Virus record (IMG/VR): IMGVR_UViG_3300012000_000043
Span: 1 to 41,713 of that record
DNA: 41,713 bases
Direction: 5' to 3' (one strand)
Source of the DNA: a virus
Position 1 is the first letter of the stretch; each line of letters opens with the position of its first letter. This document shows positions 1 to 8,117 of the stretch, in pieces. Under the pieces are notes generated by a model. That model had not been told where the DNA came from. It did not search any database and saw only the letters and a program-made list of their open reading frames with translations. A program made the translations under genes and the position numbers.

Positions 1-687
1 TCCCAGCCGTTCGTTGACTCAAAATTGGTTCAACTTGAAACGGCTGGAAGTTTGCAGAATGGTAAGAAAATTTGGGTATTGGCTAGAATAGTTGACAAGG
101 GTTCGGATATTCAAATCGCTGGCGACGATGTTGTGCGAAAATTTATCATGTTGTCAAATAGTCATGACGGTTCAACGGCCATTCGCGTGGGTTTTACGCC
201 GGTTAGGATTGTATGTGCTAACACTTTAAAGGCCGCTCACAATTCCGATGTTAGCCGGTTGTTAAGAATACGCCATACAAGGAATGCCCAAAGTGCTCTA
301 TTGGATATTCAAAACGCAGTTGACCTAATTAATCAGGAATTTTCTGCTACGGCTGAACTGTACCGATCAATGGCGGCCAAGCAAATAAACAGGAGTGACC
401 TCAAGGCGTACGTCAAGGTTGTGTTAGGCCATACTGACGCCGACGATCAATTGAGTACCCGCGCTAAGAATCAGATAGACCGGGTTATCAGCCTATTTGA
501 ATACGGACGCGGGAACAATCTACCCGGTGTTAAGGGTACTGTATGGGCGGCCTATAATGCTGTTACTGAATACTTGACTCATGAGGCTACCGATAACGCC
601 GACAAGCGATATTCCAGCCTATGGTTCGGGCAAAACTCAGCACGAAACGAACTGGCCTTGAATGAGGCCATGAAACTAGCGGCATAA
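1..687 (+). CDS. DUF932 (TIGR03299-like) phage/plasmid protein, C-terminal part
   Basis: This is the downstream 228 codons of a gene whose start lies at 41063 near the other end of the window. Joined across the circle it reads in frame as a 319-aa protein. The N-terminal part has the family hallmark GETPWHKLGT, and this part has the conserved VGFTPVRIVCANTL stretch at about residues 150-163. The family is common in phages and plasmids, and its molecular function is not established. It is first in a three-gene operon ending at a terminator near 1496-1525. The break here is an artefact of where the circle was opened, not a truncation. Family assignment is from remembered motifs. Confidence 0.85.
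   Translation, partial: SQPFVDSKLVQLETAGSLQNGKKIWVLARIVDKGSDIQIAGDDVVRKFIMLSNSHDGSTAIRVGFTPVRIVCANTLKAAHNSDVSRLLRIRHTRNAQSALLDIQNAVDLINQEFSATAELYRSMAAKQINRSDLKAYVKVVLGHTDADDQLSTRAKNQIDRVISLFEYGRGNNLPGVKGTVWAAYNAVTEYLTHEATDNADKRYSSLWFGQNSARNELALNEAMKLAA
3..376. repeat. Terminal direct repeat, left copy
   Basis: These 374 bases are identical to 41338-41711. The outermost bases differ (position 2 is C against T, position 377 is C against G), which is typical of ragged contig ends. The repeat lies wholly inside the DUF932 coding sequence, so it is best read as assembly overlap of a circular or circularly permuted genome, not as a dedicated terminal repeat. Confidence 0.95.
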
Positions 688-733
688 CAAATAAACCAAG
701 GCCATGGACGGCCATTTTAAAGGGGAAAATACA

Positions 734-1264
734 ATGGGTACTAGGTCAATTATAATTGTGACGGGTAACGGTTCAAGGGGCGAAAACACTTACAGGCTAT
801 ATAAGCATTGGGATGGTTACCCTTCTGGGAATCTTCCAATCATTGCCAAGGCATTGGAGCGATCGGCTGTACTGCTCAAGGCTGAAGAAAAATTCCCAGT
901 GAGATCACGCGCAAAATTGTCCCCTGAATGCCTAGCCGGGTTGATTGTAGGGGAATCGACGGGTCTTTACGGGATCGGCGCTAGGATTGAGGACATTTAC
1001 AGTGAGGGTTTTAGTCTCAAAACCCTTGGGGACCAATGCGACTTGGAATGGGTTTATGTTGTGGACTTGGAAAACCGGGTTGTGGAAGTTTTTGGCGGGT
1101 TCGGGGACGGGAAAACCATTGTAAATAAAGGAATGAGGGACCCGCGAAAAGACGCCGACGAACGTGATTTGCTTGAAATCAATGAGGCCATTGAATTGAT
1201 TGAACGCTCGGGTTTTCAGGTCAATGGGAAAAATAAAACAATCAAAATTGCTGTAAAGGCATAA
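734..1264 (+). CDS. Conserved phage protein of unknown function (MGTRS type)
   Basis: The protein is 176 aa and starts MGTRSIIIV, followed by YRLYKHWDGYPSG at about residues 21-33. This opening resembles a recurrent family of small phage and plasmid proteins with a TRS N-terminus and a WDGYPSG motif, of unknown role. An upstream in-frame ATG exists at 704. The start at 734 is preferred because AAAGGGGAAAA lies just before it, the same box used by the genes on either side. It is the second gene of the DUF932 operon. No signal peptide or membrane segment is visible, and the C-terminal half is charged with a predicted helix. Confidence 0.75.
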   Translation: MGTRSIIIVTGNGSRGENTYRLYKHWDGYPSGNLPIIAKALERSAVLLKAEEKFPVRSRAKLSPECLAGLIVGESTGLYGIGARIEDIYSEGFSLKTLGDQCDLEWVYVVDLENRVVEVFGGFGDGKTIVNKGMRDPRKDADERDLLEINEAIELIERSGFQVNGKNKTIKIAVKA

Positions 1265-1281
1265 CAGTAAAGGGGTAAACC

Positions 1282-1479
1282 ATGAAAATGCAAAATCAAA
1301 ACAAGTACACTGGCGTAAAGCATTCAATTGAGTTCGACTCTGAAGACATTGGTCAAGCAGTTAATCACATTGAAAAATTCCTTGAAACGGTCTATGGATT
1401 TGAAGTTTTCCTCAATTTTAAAACTCAATTTGATTTTTATGAGCCAAGCGAACCAAGGAAACCAAGGAAGAAAAAATAG
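1282..1479 (+). CDS. Small hypothetical protein with basic tail
   Basis: This 65-aa protein follows the previous gene after 17 bases, with the box TAAAGGGGTAAACC before its ATG. It has a hydrophilic start, a middle part rich in Phe, Ile and Val (FLETVYGFEVFLNF) and a strongly basic end (PRKPRKKK) that could bind nucleic acid. It is the last gene before a strong terminator, so it closes the DUF932 operon. I do not recognise the family. Its start signal and position support it as real. Confidence 0.65.
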   Translation: MKMQNQNKYTGVKHSIEFDSEDIGQAVNHIEKFLETVYGFEVFLNFKTQFDFYEPSEPRKPRKKK

Positions 1480-1495
1480 CCGTAAAGGCCATAAC

Positions 1496-1525
1496 AACCC
1501 CGCCAGTGAGCGGGGTTTTTTATTT
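1496..1525 (+). terminator. Rho-independent terminator of the DUF932 operon
   Basis: A perfect 8-bp stem, AACCCCGC / GCGGGGTT, with a 6-nt loop is followed by a run of six T and then ATTT. It sits 16 bases after the 65-aa gene. This is one of the clearest terminators in the window. Confidence 0.9.
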
Positions 1526-1666
1526 GGTAGGGTTGACGCCAGTGACAATCGTTGAATTGATTGGGGATTGTGGGAAAATAGAGGGTTTTAGGGTTATAAG
1601 GGGATTTAAGGCGCTGGCGCTGATGGGGCTAGAATGGCCGCTGGCGCGCGGGAATGTTGTGAGGGT

Positions 1667-1735
1667 TAGAATGGTATAGAATGGCATAGAATCGTTAAAA
1701 TGGTATAGAATGGTATGGAATTGTATAGAATGGAT
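1667..1735. repeat. Seven tandem 10-bp repeats, consensus TAGAATGGTA (iteron-like)
   Basis: Units begin at 1667, 1677, 1687, 1697, 1706, 1716 and 1726. Six are 10 bp long and one is 9 bp. Two match the consensus exactly and the rest differ by one to four bases. A further partial copy, TAGAATGG, lies at 1630-1637. The 10-bp period puts each unit on nearly the same face of the helix, as for protein-binding iterons. AT-rich DNA follows directly. Confidence 0.85.
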
Positions 1736-1830
1736 CGGTGTTTTAATAGAAAAATAAAATCCTTTAAAATAATCAACCACTTATAATGGCCATTAAATAA
1801 AGACAACAATATCAGCAACTTACCTAAGCC

Positions 1831-1858
1831 CGTTCAATTAACAAATGTATTTTGAACG
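1831..1858. promoter_or_regulatory. Inverted repeat CGTTCAA / TTGAACG
   Basis: A perfect 7-bp inverted repeat with a 14-base AT-rich centre. It is too widely spaced to be a strong hairpin but has the form of an operator for a dimeric protein. It is one of four inverted repeats upstream of the terminase genes. Confidence 0.4.
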
Positions 1859-1932
1859 CCCACTGTGTACGATTGTACTCACCATACAAGCGCCTGATTC
1901 CTTAATTGTATCATTAGGTTAGAACGTAATTG

Positions 1933-1964
1933 CAATTGGAACCCACTTAAAATCGTTCCAATTG
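1933..1964. promoter_or_regulatory. Perfect 10-bp inverted repeat CAATTGGAAC / GTTCCAATTG
   Basis: The two arms match over 10 bp and are separated by 12 bases. It could be an operator or form a hairpin. No T-run follows, so it is not a standard terminator. It is the longest perfect inverted repeat in this control region. Confidence 0.6.
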
Positions 1965-2042
1965 GGAATGGCTTGTAAACCGGCGAAATATATATTGAAT
2001 ACGGAACCCTCAATTGTATCAGTTACTTACGACCCCGCGCTT

Positions 2043-2077
2043 GTTACCGCGCTGGTCAACCGGAACGCCAGCGCAAC
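2043..2077 (+). promoter_or_regulatory. GC-rich hairpin in terminase leader
   Basis: Arms GCGCTGG (2049-2055) and CCAGCGC (2068-2074) pair perfectly over 7 bp, and GTT / AAC can add three pairs outside a 3-base bulge. It lies about 130 bases before the small terminase start and has no T-run. It may be an RNA leader structure or part of a packaging-recognition region. Confidence 0.45.
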
Positions 2078-2106
2078 TGCCTGTAACCATTCAGGAATCC
2101 AGAAAT

Positions 2107-2138
2107 GGGGGGGTGGGGGGTAAATTGCAAAAGCAATT
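2107..2138. promoter_or_regulatory. G-rich tract (G7-T-G6) followed by AATTGC / GCAATT hairpin
   Basis: Bases 2107-2120 read seven G, one T and six G. Immediately after, AATTGC and GCAATT (2123-2138) form a perfect 6-bp hairpin with an AAAA loop. A run of nine T at 2157-2165 follows further on. Such a guanine run is unique in this window. Its place directly before the small terminase gene makes a pac/cos or recombination role conceivable, but nothing proves it. Confidence 0.5.
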
Positions 2139-2205
2139 GCATTGCTCCCTTCCAAATTTTTTTTTAAACTTAATCCACACCTCATTCTTTAATCACGGAG
2201 CAATT

Positions 2206-3072
2206 ATGTCTGGCAGGCCAAGGCTAATCCCCACGGGGGCTGAAAACGACTTATACGATGAAACAAACCCCACCTCTTTAATCAACCTTCTCCCGACCAG
2301 ACTTGTTCCTATCTTCAGGCGCGTTAGAACTAAACTACCCCGTATGATGTATTACAGCGAACGTGAGCTTCGTATGTACCTCAAGCCTGATGAACGTGAT
2401 GACCGTCTAAGGCTTTCATTCTGGGACGAATATAATGCTTCCACCGCCTCCGGCAAAAAGATGTCGATGCACACCATTATGAACGGATGTTGCGGTTGGG
2501 AAGTATGGGTTAGCGTCTACGAACCCAATAACCACAAGATGTGTTGGATCTTCTGTCCTCCGGCAAGCTACGCCAATCAAATGAAGGTTATTTTACAGCA
2601 TGGCATGGACCGCCTCTTAGAGATCATGCAGCTTCCTTTAACCAATAAAGACGGATCAGTTAATACCAAGGTGGCCACACTTGTTCTCAAGGCTTGGCAG
2701 TTAGCTGACATGCGCGTCAAAGGCGGCATCATTCAAAAGATGCAAGTTGAACAAAAGACCCTTCAAATTAACAGTACAATGGAAGAAGCCAAAGCCTTGT
2801 CTGTTTCTGGCATGGACATTCACGAACTTGAAAGCCTAGAAAAGCGTATCGAAAGGGCCAAGCGTGACCAAATGCGTTACCTCAAAGAACTAACCCCCGC
2901 GCAACGTGAATCCCTTCACCGTGGCGGCGAAGTCCTTGAGGATCTTGAAAACTATACTAAAATAGGTGACAGGACCAATTTTCCTGCCATTCCAGACCTG
3001 CCAGACGTTCCAGACGTGGACGTAGATTTAGAGGCTGAATATGATGAAACACAACAAGAATGCCAAGGCTAA
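2206..3072 (+). CDS. Putative terminase small subunit
   Basis: The product is 288 aa and begins MSGRPRLIPTG. The ATG at 2206 is chosen over an in-frame codon at 2014 because GGAG sits 5 bases upstream and the extension is non-coding in character. Small subunits recognise the packaging site and recruit the large subunit, and the gene lies directly before the large subunit, overlapping it by 32 bases. Residues of about 190-245 form a charged, probably coiled-coil helix, and the C-terminus is very acidic with a Pro/Asp/Val repeat. The sequence is longer than many small subunits and no clear helix-turn-helix was recognised, so the call rests mainly on position. Confidence 0.6.
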   Translation: MSGRPRLIPTGAENDLYDETNPTSLINLLPTRLVPIFRRVRTKLPRMMYYSERELRMYLKPDERDDRLRLSFWDEYNASTASGKKMSMHTIMNGCCGWEVWVSVYEPNNHKMCWIFCPPASYANQMKVILQHGMDRLLEIMQLPLTNKDGSVNTKVATLVLKAWQLADMRVKGGIIQKMQVEQKTLQINSTMEEAKALSVSGMDIHELESLEKRIERAKRDQMRYLKELTPAQRESLHRGGEVLEDLENYTKIGDRTNFPAIPDLPDVPDVDVDLEAEYDETQQECQG

Positions 3073-4684
3073 GAAGGCCGATCAGCAATCTCAGGCATTA
3101 AGAAGAACAAAAATGTCTTCAGCCTTAGCTGCTAGGGCTGTCAACATGGACCCACTTACTTATCAACAGACTTTAGTTAAAGCCCGTATCGAAGAACTAA
3201 AATCTGATTTACCGCACCTCTATGGCTGGAAGTGGTATCCGTGGGCAAAAGAATTTTTTGAATCACGAAACAAGATCAACCTTCTTTGTGCAGCTAACCA
3301 GATTGGTAAATCATCTACTGCCATTCGCAAAAATATCGAATGGGCATGCAACAAAAAGCTTTGGTCAGAACTATGGGAAACAGAACCAAAACAATTTTGG
3401 TACTTTTACCCAAGTTCAGAAATTTGTACGTCCGAAGTCGAAAAAAAATGGATACCTGAGTTTTTGCCACGCGGAGACATGAAAAATCACGAACAATATG
3501 GTTGGGAAATTGAGTACAGTGGATCAGACGTTGTAGCACTACATTTTCGCAGTGGGTGTAGTATCGTGTTCAAAAGTTATGGTCAGAAAACTTTGAACTT
3601 GCAAAGTGCGACCGTCCACATGATTACAGCCGATGAGGAAATGCCAGAAGAACACTTAAACGAATTACTAGCAAGGCTTCGCGCAACAGGCCCCGGTTAT
3701 TTCAACCAAGTCTTTACAGCGACCCGCGGTTTACAAGTGTGGTATCGCGCAATGGAATGTATCGGCACTTCTGAGGAAGTATTTCCTCACGCTTGGAAGC
3801 GAAGCGTGTCAATGCGTGACTGTCAATATTATACTGACGGAACACCAAGCAAATGGACTGATGAAAAGATCAAAGAGGCTGAAAGTTTTTGCAGTACCAA
3901 ATCAGAAGTCCTAAAAAGAATTGAAGGCCGATTTGTTCGTGACGAAGGCCGAAGATATTTGGCTTTCGACCCTGACCACAACACCCTTACACCAATAGAA
4001 GTTCCCAAAGACTGGCGCTACTATGCTGGCGTGGATATTGGTTCTGGCGGCAAGGGCCGTTCCGCCGGGGCGGTTGTTATTGTCGCTGTAAACCCAGAAG
4101 CCACTTCTGGGCGTGTTGTAAAAACATGGCGGGGGGACTACGAAGAAACCACGGCTAAAGATATCTTGGACAGATATAGAGATTTGACAAAAGGTATAGT
4201 AATTACACAGGCTTGCTACGATTATCAGTCTAGGGAATTTGGACTCATAAGCATGCGTTCTGGCGAACCATTTATGCCTGCCGACAAGAACCGTGATTCC
4301 GGCGAACAGATTTTGAATACTCTTTTTCAAAGCCGCGCTTTAACCATTGACGACGGGGCCTATGATAATCGTAAACTGGTAACAGAATTAATGTCAGTCC
4401 CGGCTGGAACCAAAAACAGAAAATACCAAGATGATTTAACTGATGCACTACGTTATGTGGTCAAGCTAATTCCTTGGGATTTCCCCAAGATAGCCCCCGG
4501 TAGCGGCCTTGATAAGTTGGAGGAACGTGATGACGTACCAAACGCAGAATGGACCGAACAAGAATTTGTTGCATGGGAAATCCGACAAAGGCGCGGAGAA
4601 ATTGACGAATTTGAAAGAAAAGACGAAAACTGGGCGGCCTTCCGGGACGAAGTTGAAGCATGGAACGAAATGTATGGAAGTTGA
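3041..4684 (+). CDS. terL: Terminase large subunit
   Basis: The 547-aa protein is the DNA-packaging motor ATPase and headful nuclease that docks on the portal. The ATPase part shows a Walker A variant AANQIGKSS at residues 84-92, a Walker B segment HMITADEE at 193-200 and a coupling motif FTATRG at 225-230. The RNase H-like nuclease part shows its acidic residues in GVDIGSG (D332), ACYDYQS (D394) and DDLTDALRY (D464/D465/D468). The start overlaps the small subunit gene, with GAGG 6 bases upstream. Length and motif order fit a typical full-length terminase. Confidence 0.95.
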   Translation: MMKHNKNAKAKKADQQSQALRRTKMSSALAARAVNMDPLTYQQTLVKARIEELKSDLPHLYGWKWYPWAKEFFESRNKINLLCAANQIGKSSTAIRKNIEWACNKKLWSELWETEPKQFWYFYPSSEICTSEVEKKWIPEFLPRGDMKNHEQYGWEIEYSGSDVVALHFRSGCSIVFKSYGQKTLNLQSATVHMITADEEMPEEHLNELLARLRATGPGYFNQVFTATRGLQVWYRAMECIGTSEEVFPHAWKRSVSMRDCQYYTDGTPSKWTDEKIKEAESFCSTKSEVLKRIEGRFVRDEGRRYLAFDPDHNTLTPIEVPKDWRYYAGVDIGSGGKGRSAGAVVIVAVNPEATSGRVVKTWRGDYEETTAKDILDRYRDLTKGIVITQACYDYQSREFGLISMRSGEPFMPADKNRDSGEQILNTLFQSRALTIDDGAYDNRKLVTELMSVPAGTKNRKYQDDLTDALRYVVKLIPWDFPKIAPGSGLDKLEERDDVPNAEWTEQEFVAWEIRQRRGEIDEFERKDENWAAFRDEVEAWNEMYGS

Positions 4685-4997
4685 AGGCTTTAAAGTCGAT
4701 GAAATATTGAGTATTATAGAACGGTGCGACTCTCATAACGTGTCTGAGCTAAAGCTTGGCACCTTTGAGTTAAAATTTAAAACGGGCTACAAGGAAAATG
4801 TAAGCCTGCCAAATTTTATACAACATAGCAATCTGCCGGACAGCGATGCAAAATTTGAAACTCCTTCTCCAGTAGACAAGGAGCTTTTAGAGGATGTCCG
4901 TCTGTCTCAGTTAATGATCGACGACCCTTTTGGCTTTGAGAAGGAAATTCTAACCGCTGAAGCTAAAAGGAGCTTAAATGAAGGCGCACAAAATTGA
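4674..4997 (+). CDS. Small conserved protein between terminase and portal
   Basis: This 107-aa protein overlaps the terminase stop by 11 bases and the portal start by 20. It opens with a short predicted helix and the segment VSELKLGTFELKFK, which resembles small proteins seen next to terminase or portal genes in other podophages. Its function is unknown. The C-terminal half is acidic. The start at 4674 avoids a long overlap with terminase, and translational coupling is likely because the Shine-Dalgarno sequence is poor. Confidence 0.65.
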   Translation: MEVEGFKVDEILSIIERCDSHNVSELKLGTFELKFKTGYKENVSLPNFIQHSNLPDSDAKFETPSPVDKELLEDVRLSQLMIDDPFGFEKEILTAEAKRSLNEGAQN

Positions 4998-7071
4998 TGA
5001 ACTGAATAAACTTCACGAAGATTCCAAGTCACTAGACCGGGAAGCTATCGCTGAAATGCGTTCAAACATTTTGCTTGTCTCAGGCGAACACTACAGCCGA
5101 AGACTAAATGAACTTTGGCAAAGAACCCGCGTCAACGGCATGACGCAGGACCCTTATCAACTTCGCATTACAAAAAACTGGTTGCATCGTGCTCATCGTG
5201 TTTACGTCAATTCAATTATGACACAATCCCCAGACGTAACTATCACACCAAGAAACCAAACAGAATTACAAGATCAAAAATCCGCAGAACTTAATCTAGC
5301 CGTATATCAATACTTAAAAGACAAGCTAAAAATGGGCGCATTGTACCGTGATTTGTGCGGTGACTTCTGCGGCATTGGTGAAGCTTGCGTTAAAATTTTC
5401 TTTGATCCGACAAAAGGAAAATTAAAAGGCTACGAACAACAAATTGACGAAGCAACAGGACAGCCTGTTTTTGATGAAATGGGACAACCTGTTTCCGATG
5501 AATCTAAACCTGTTTTCACAGGTGAATTTGTTATTGAACGTGTCTTTGGACAAAATCTTTTCCGCGATCCCGGCTGTATGCAAATGAAAGATGCAAAATG
5601 GCTTGGCATAGAAAAGCTTGAGTCCACAAGAACTTTGAAAGAACGATATAAGAATGATCCTGATAAGCAAAAACTTATCACAGAATCTAGCGGCGAATTT
5701 GTAGTTTTTGACACAATGAAAAACGGATATGGCCGCGAAAAAGATCAAACACTACTTTTAGAATATTATTTCAAGCCTTCAATCGAATATCCTGAAGGAT
5801 ACTATTACATCACTACAAAAGCTGGAATTTTGGAAGAAGGTCCGCTGCCAAATAGCATTTTCCCGATTGTTTGGGTTGGCTTTGATGAGCACCCAACAAA
5901 ACCACGCGCAACAAGCTTGGTAAAAGTGGCTAGACCGTGGCAGGCAGAAATAAATAGAGCAAGTTCTCAGGCAGCACTTCACAGTATTACGATTGGTGAA
6001 GACAAAATCCTATATCAAGCTGGAACAAAAGTAGCTCAAGGCAGCCTTTTGCCCGGTGTTAGAGGGATCACCTATCAAGGTCAAGCGCCGCAGATACTTC
6101 CCGGACGTACTGGCGAACAATTCTTTGAATATATTCAGTTACAAGAGCAAGAAATGGGCCGCGCCCTGATGATTGACCTTGTTGACGAAGAAAAAATGAA
6201 TAATCTTGACCCCATGGCCATGATGTTTAGAAGCATGTCTCAAACCCAGAAATTTAGCATTTATGCTACCAAGTTTGGTGAATTTTTGGTGGATCTTGTC
6301 AAAGTTTTGCTAGAAACAGCCAAGTTTTACCTAGAAGGCGATGAACTTATCGCCGCCATTGGCCGCGCCGAAGTTATAAACATCCAAGAATTTAAAAGCA
6401 CGACTGAATTAAGTCATTCCATCCAAGTTTCTGAGCAAAACAACTCAATTGAAACTAAACTTGGCAAGCAATTGGTTCTTAATCACATATTGCAGTATGT
6501 CGGAACCAATTTGGAACGTGATGACATCGGAAAACTCATTCACGAAATGCCGTTTGGGAACTGGAAGGAGACATTCTCTGATTTCACGCTTGATTATCAG
6601 AATGTTAAGAATGATTTCCTTGCAATTGAACGCGGCGAAATGCCAATGGTCACAAATTCAGACAATTCTGATTACATTCTTAAACAAGTCGCTAAAAGAC
6701 AAAAAGAACGTGACTTTAAGCTTCTGGACCCGGCAGTTCAGGATCTTTATGCTCAATATCAGCAATTGCATGAACAAAAAATGGCTGAAGAAGCTCAAGC
6801 TGTCAAAGCAGCACAGTCTGAGTTCATACCTACGGGTGGCGCAATGGTCGCAGCCGACATGTATGTACCCGATGCCGACCCTAACAAAACTCCTAAGCGC
6901 GTTCGCGTCCCATACCAAGCTTTAGATTGGTTGTTAAAACAACTTGAACAGCAAGGCATGTCGATGCAAGCTATGGAGTCAATGAATCAAGCGCAAATGT
7001 CTGAAGTAGCACAAATGCTATTAGGGCAAGGCGCACAACAAGGACAGGCAAGTCCGGGAGTTATGACATGA
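4978..7071 (+). CDS. Portal protein
   Basis: The 697-aa protein forms the ring at the capsid vertex through which DNA enters and leaves. Position (after terminase, before scaffold and capsid), length and sequence fit the large portals of short-tailed phages. The N-terminal half has the characteristic ITKNWLHRAHRVYVNSIM segment, and residues of about 400-460 are helical. The last 120 residues are rich in Gln, Met and Ala, as expected for an internal C-terminal barrel or helix. It overlaps the preceding gene by 20 bases, with an AGGAG-type signal (AAAAGGAGC) before the ATG. Confidence 0.85.
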   Translation: MKAHKIDELNKLHEDSKSLDREAIAEMRSNILLVSGEHYSRRLNELWQRTRVNGMTQDPYQLRITKNWLHRAHRVYVNSIMTQSPDVTITPRNQTELQDQKSAELNLAVYQYLKDKLKMGALYRDLCGDFCGIGEACVKIFFDPTKGKLKGYEQQIDEATGQPVFDEMGQPVSDESKPVFTGEFVIERVFGQNLFRDPGCMQMKDAKWLGIEKLESTRTLKERYKNDPDKQKLITESSGEFVVFDTMKNGYGREKDQTLLLEYYFKPSIEYPEGYYYITTKAGILEEGPLPNSIFPIVWVGFDEHPTKPRATSLVKVARPWQAEINRASSQAALHSITIGEDKILYQAGTKVAQGSLLPGVRGITYQGQAPQILPGRTGEQFFEYIQLQEQEMGRALMIDLVDEEKMNNLDPMAMMFRSMSQTQKFSIYATKFGEFLVDLVKVLLETAKFYLEGDELIAAIGRAEVINIQEFKSTTELSHSIQVSEQNNSIETKLGKQLVLNHILQYVGTNLERDDIGKLIHEMPFGNWKETFSDFTLDYQNVKNDFLAIERGEMPMVTNSDNSDYILKQVAKRQKERDFKLLDPAVQDLYAQYQQLHEQKMAEEAQAVKAAQSEFIPTGGAMVAADMYVPDADPNKTPKRVRVPYQALDWLLKQLEQQGMSMQAMESMNQAQMSEVAQMLLGQGAQQGQASPGVMT

Positions 7072-8099
7072 TGTTAGGTGTAGAATCGGCAGTTCCAAGT
7101 TCACAACCAGTAGCAGCGTCCGCAGGCCAAGAATCGGCCCAAACGACAGCTACAACAGACGCAGCAACGGAATCAACGGAAGCAACAAGTACAGCGACCG
7201 AAACTCCCGAACCTGCGGCAGCGGCAGGCAAAAAAGCATTTGGTGGAATCGGTAAAAAAGAAGTCGTCAAAGAAGTACCAACTTACAACCCAAACTATAA
7301 GTTTAAGGTTTTAGACAAAGAGTATGAAATTGATGAATTTCTTCGTCCGGCAATTAAAGATGCCGACACCGAAAAGAAAATTCGTGAAATTTACGAAAAA
7401 GCATACGGACTTGATTCTGTCAAGGCTGACCGCCAAACTCTAAAGTCTGAACTGTATGAAACCAGAGAAAAAATGGCCGAAACAGAGAAAGCTTTGGAAA
7501 CTATTGGAAGTTTTGTCAGGGAAAAAGACTACGACTCATTTTTTGAGGCGCTGGAGATTCCCAAAACAGAAATAATGCAGTATGCTTTACAATTAGTACA
7601 GCGCGAGCAAATGCCGCCTGAGCAAAAGGCGCAATGGGAAGCAAGCCGCCAAGCCCAACAGCAAGCTAGGTACTACCAAGCTCAAAATGAGCAATTGATT
7701 GCCAGCCAGCAACAATTTGCCGTTCAGCAAAGAACATTTGAGCTTAATCAAGTCGTCGGAAGCCCTGATGTAAAAGTGGTTGCTGACGCATACAATCAAG
7801 GGATGGGCAGTCCCACGGCGTTCCAAGATTATGTAATTCAAATCGGTCAAGCTTACGCTGCGCGAGGACATGACATTCCAGCGCAACAGGCGGTCGCAGA
7901 AGCCATTAAGCATTTAAGAGCAATCAACCCAAGTCTGGGACAGGTTGCGGCTCAAAGCCAAGTGGTTCAGCCTTCTGCAAAGCCAGTGATACCGAATATT
8001 CAAGGTCGCGGAACAAGCGCAGTTAAATCAACAGTTAAGTCTCTTGATGACCTGCGTAAAAAAGCAAAAGACTTGGCAACAAACGAACCAATTTATTAA
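7068..8099 (+). CDS. Putative capsid scaffolding protein
   Basis: The 343-aa protein lies between portal and major capsid protein, the usual place for the scaffold that guides procapsid assembly. The first 60 residues are Ala/Thr/Glu/Ser-rich and disordered. Residues of about 100-150 and 175-230 are strongly helical, with a Gln/Ala-rich stretch. The end is basic (LDDLRKKAKDL), as expected for a coat-binding tail. The ATG overlaps the portal stop (ATGATG) with GGGAG upstream. There is no sign of a protease domain. Confidence 0.75.
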   Translation: MMLGVESAVPSSQPVAASAGQESAQTTATTDAATESTEATSTATETPEPAAAAGKKAFGGIGKKEVVKEVPTYNPNYKFKVLDKEYEIDEFLRPAIKDADTEKKIREIYEKAYGLDSVKADRQTLKSELYETREKMAETEKALETIGSFVREKDYDSFFEALEIPKTEIMQYALQLVQREQMPPEQKAQWEASRQAQQQARYYQAQNEQLIASQQQFAVQQRTFELNQVVGSPDVKVVADAYNQGMGSPTAFQDYVIQIGQAYAARGHDIPAQQAVAEAIKHLRAINPSLGQVAAQSQVVQPSAKPVIPNIQGRGTSAVKSTVKSLDDLRKKAKDLATNEPIY

Positions 8100-8117
8100 T
8101 AATTAGGAGTATAAAAA

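Larger units (their letters stand above)
1526..2205. other. Gene-free control region upstream of terminase
   Basis: About 680 bases hold no credible gene. From left to right they contain a 10-bp tandem repeat array (1667-1735), an AT-rich stretch (1740-1815), inverted repeats at 1831-1858, 1933-1964, 2043-2077 and 2123-2138, and a G-rich tract at 2107-2120. The density of symmetry elements between a terminator and the packaging genes suggests a replication origin, a packaging site, late-promoter control, or a mix of these. Open reading frames here look like chance, including the in-frame extension from 2014. Confidence 0.75.

Noticed and set aside
704-733. Longer start (704) for the 176-aa protein
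   Set aside because: No ribosome-binding sequence precedes it, while the ATG at 734 has the AAAGGGG box shared with neighbouring genes and gives the familiar MGTRS start.
2014-2205. In-frame N-terminal extension of the small terminase from 2014
   Set aside because: It crosses the G tract and inverted repeats, has low-quality coding character, and the ATG at 2206 has a proper ribosome-binding sequence.
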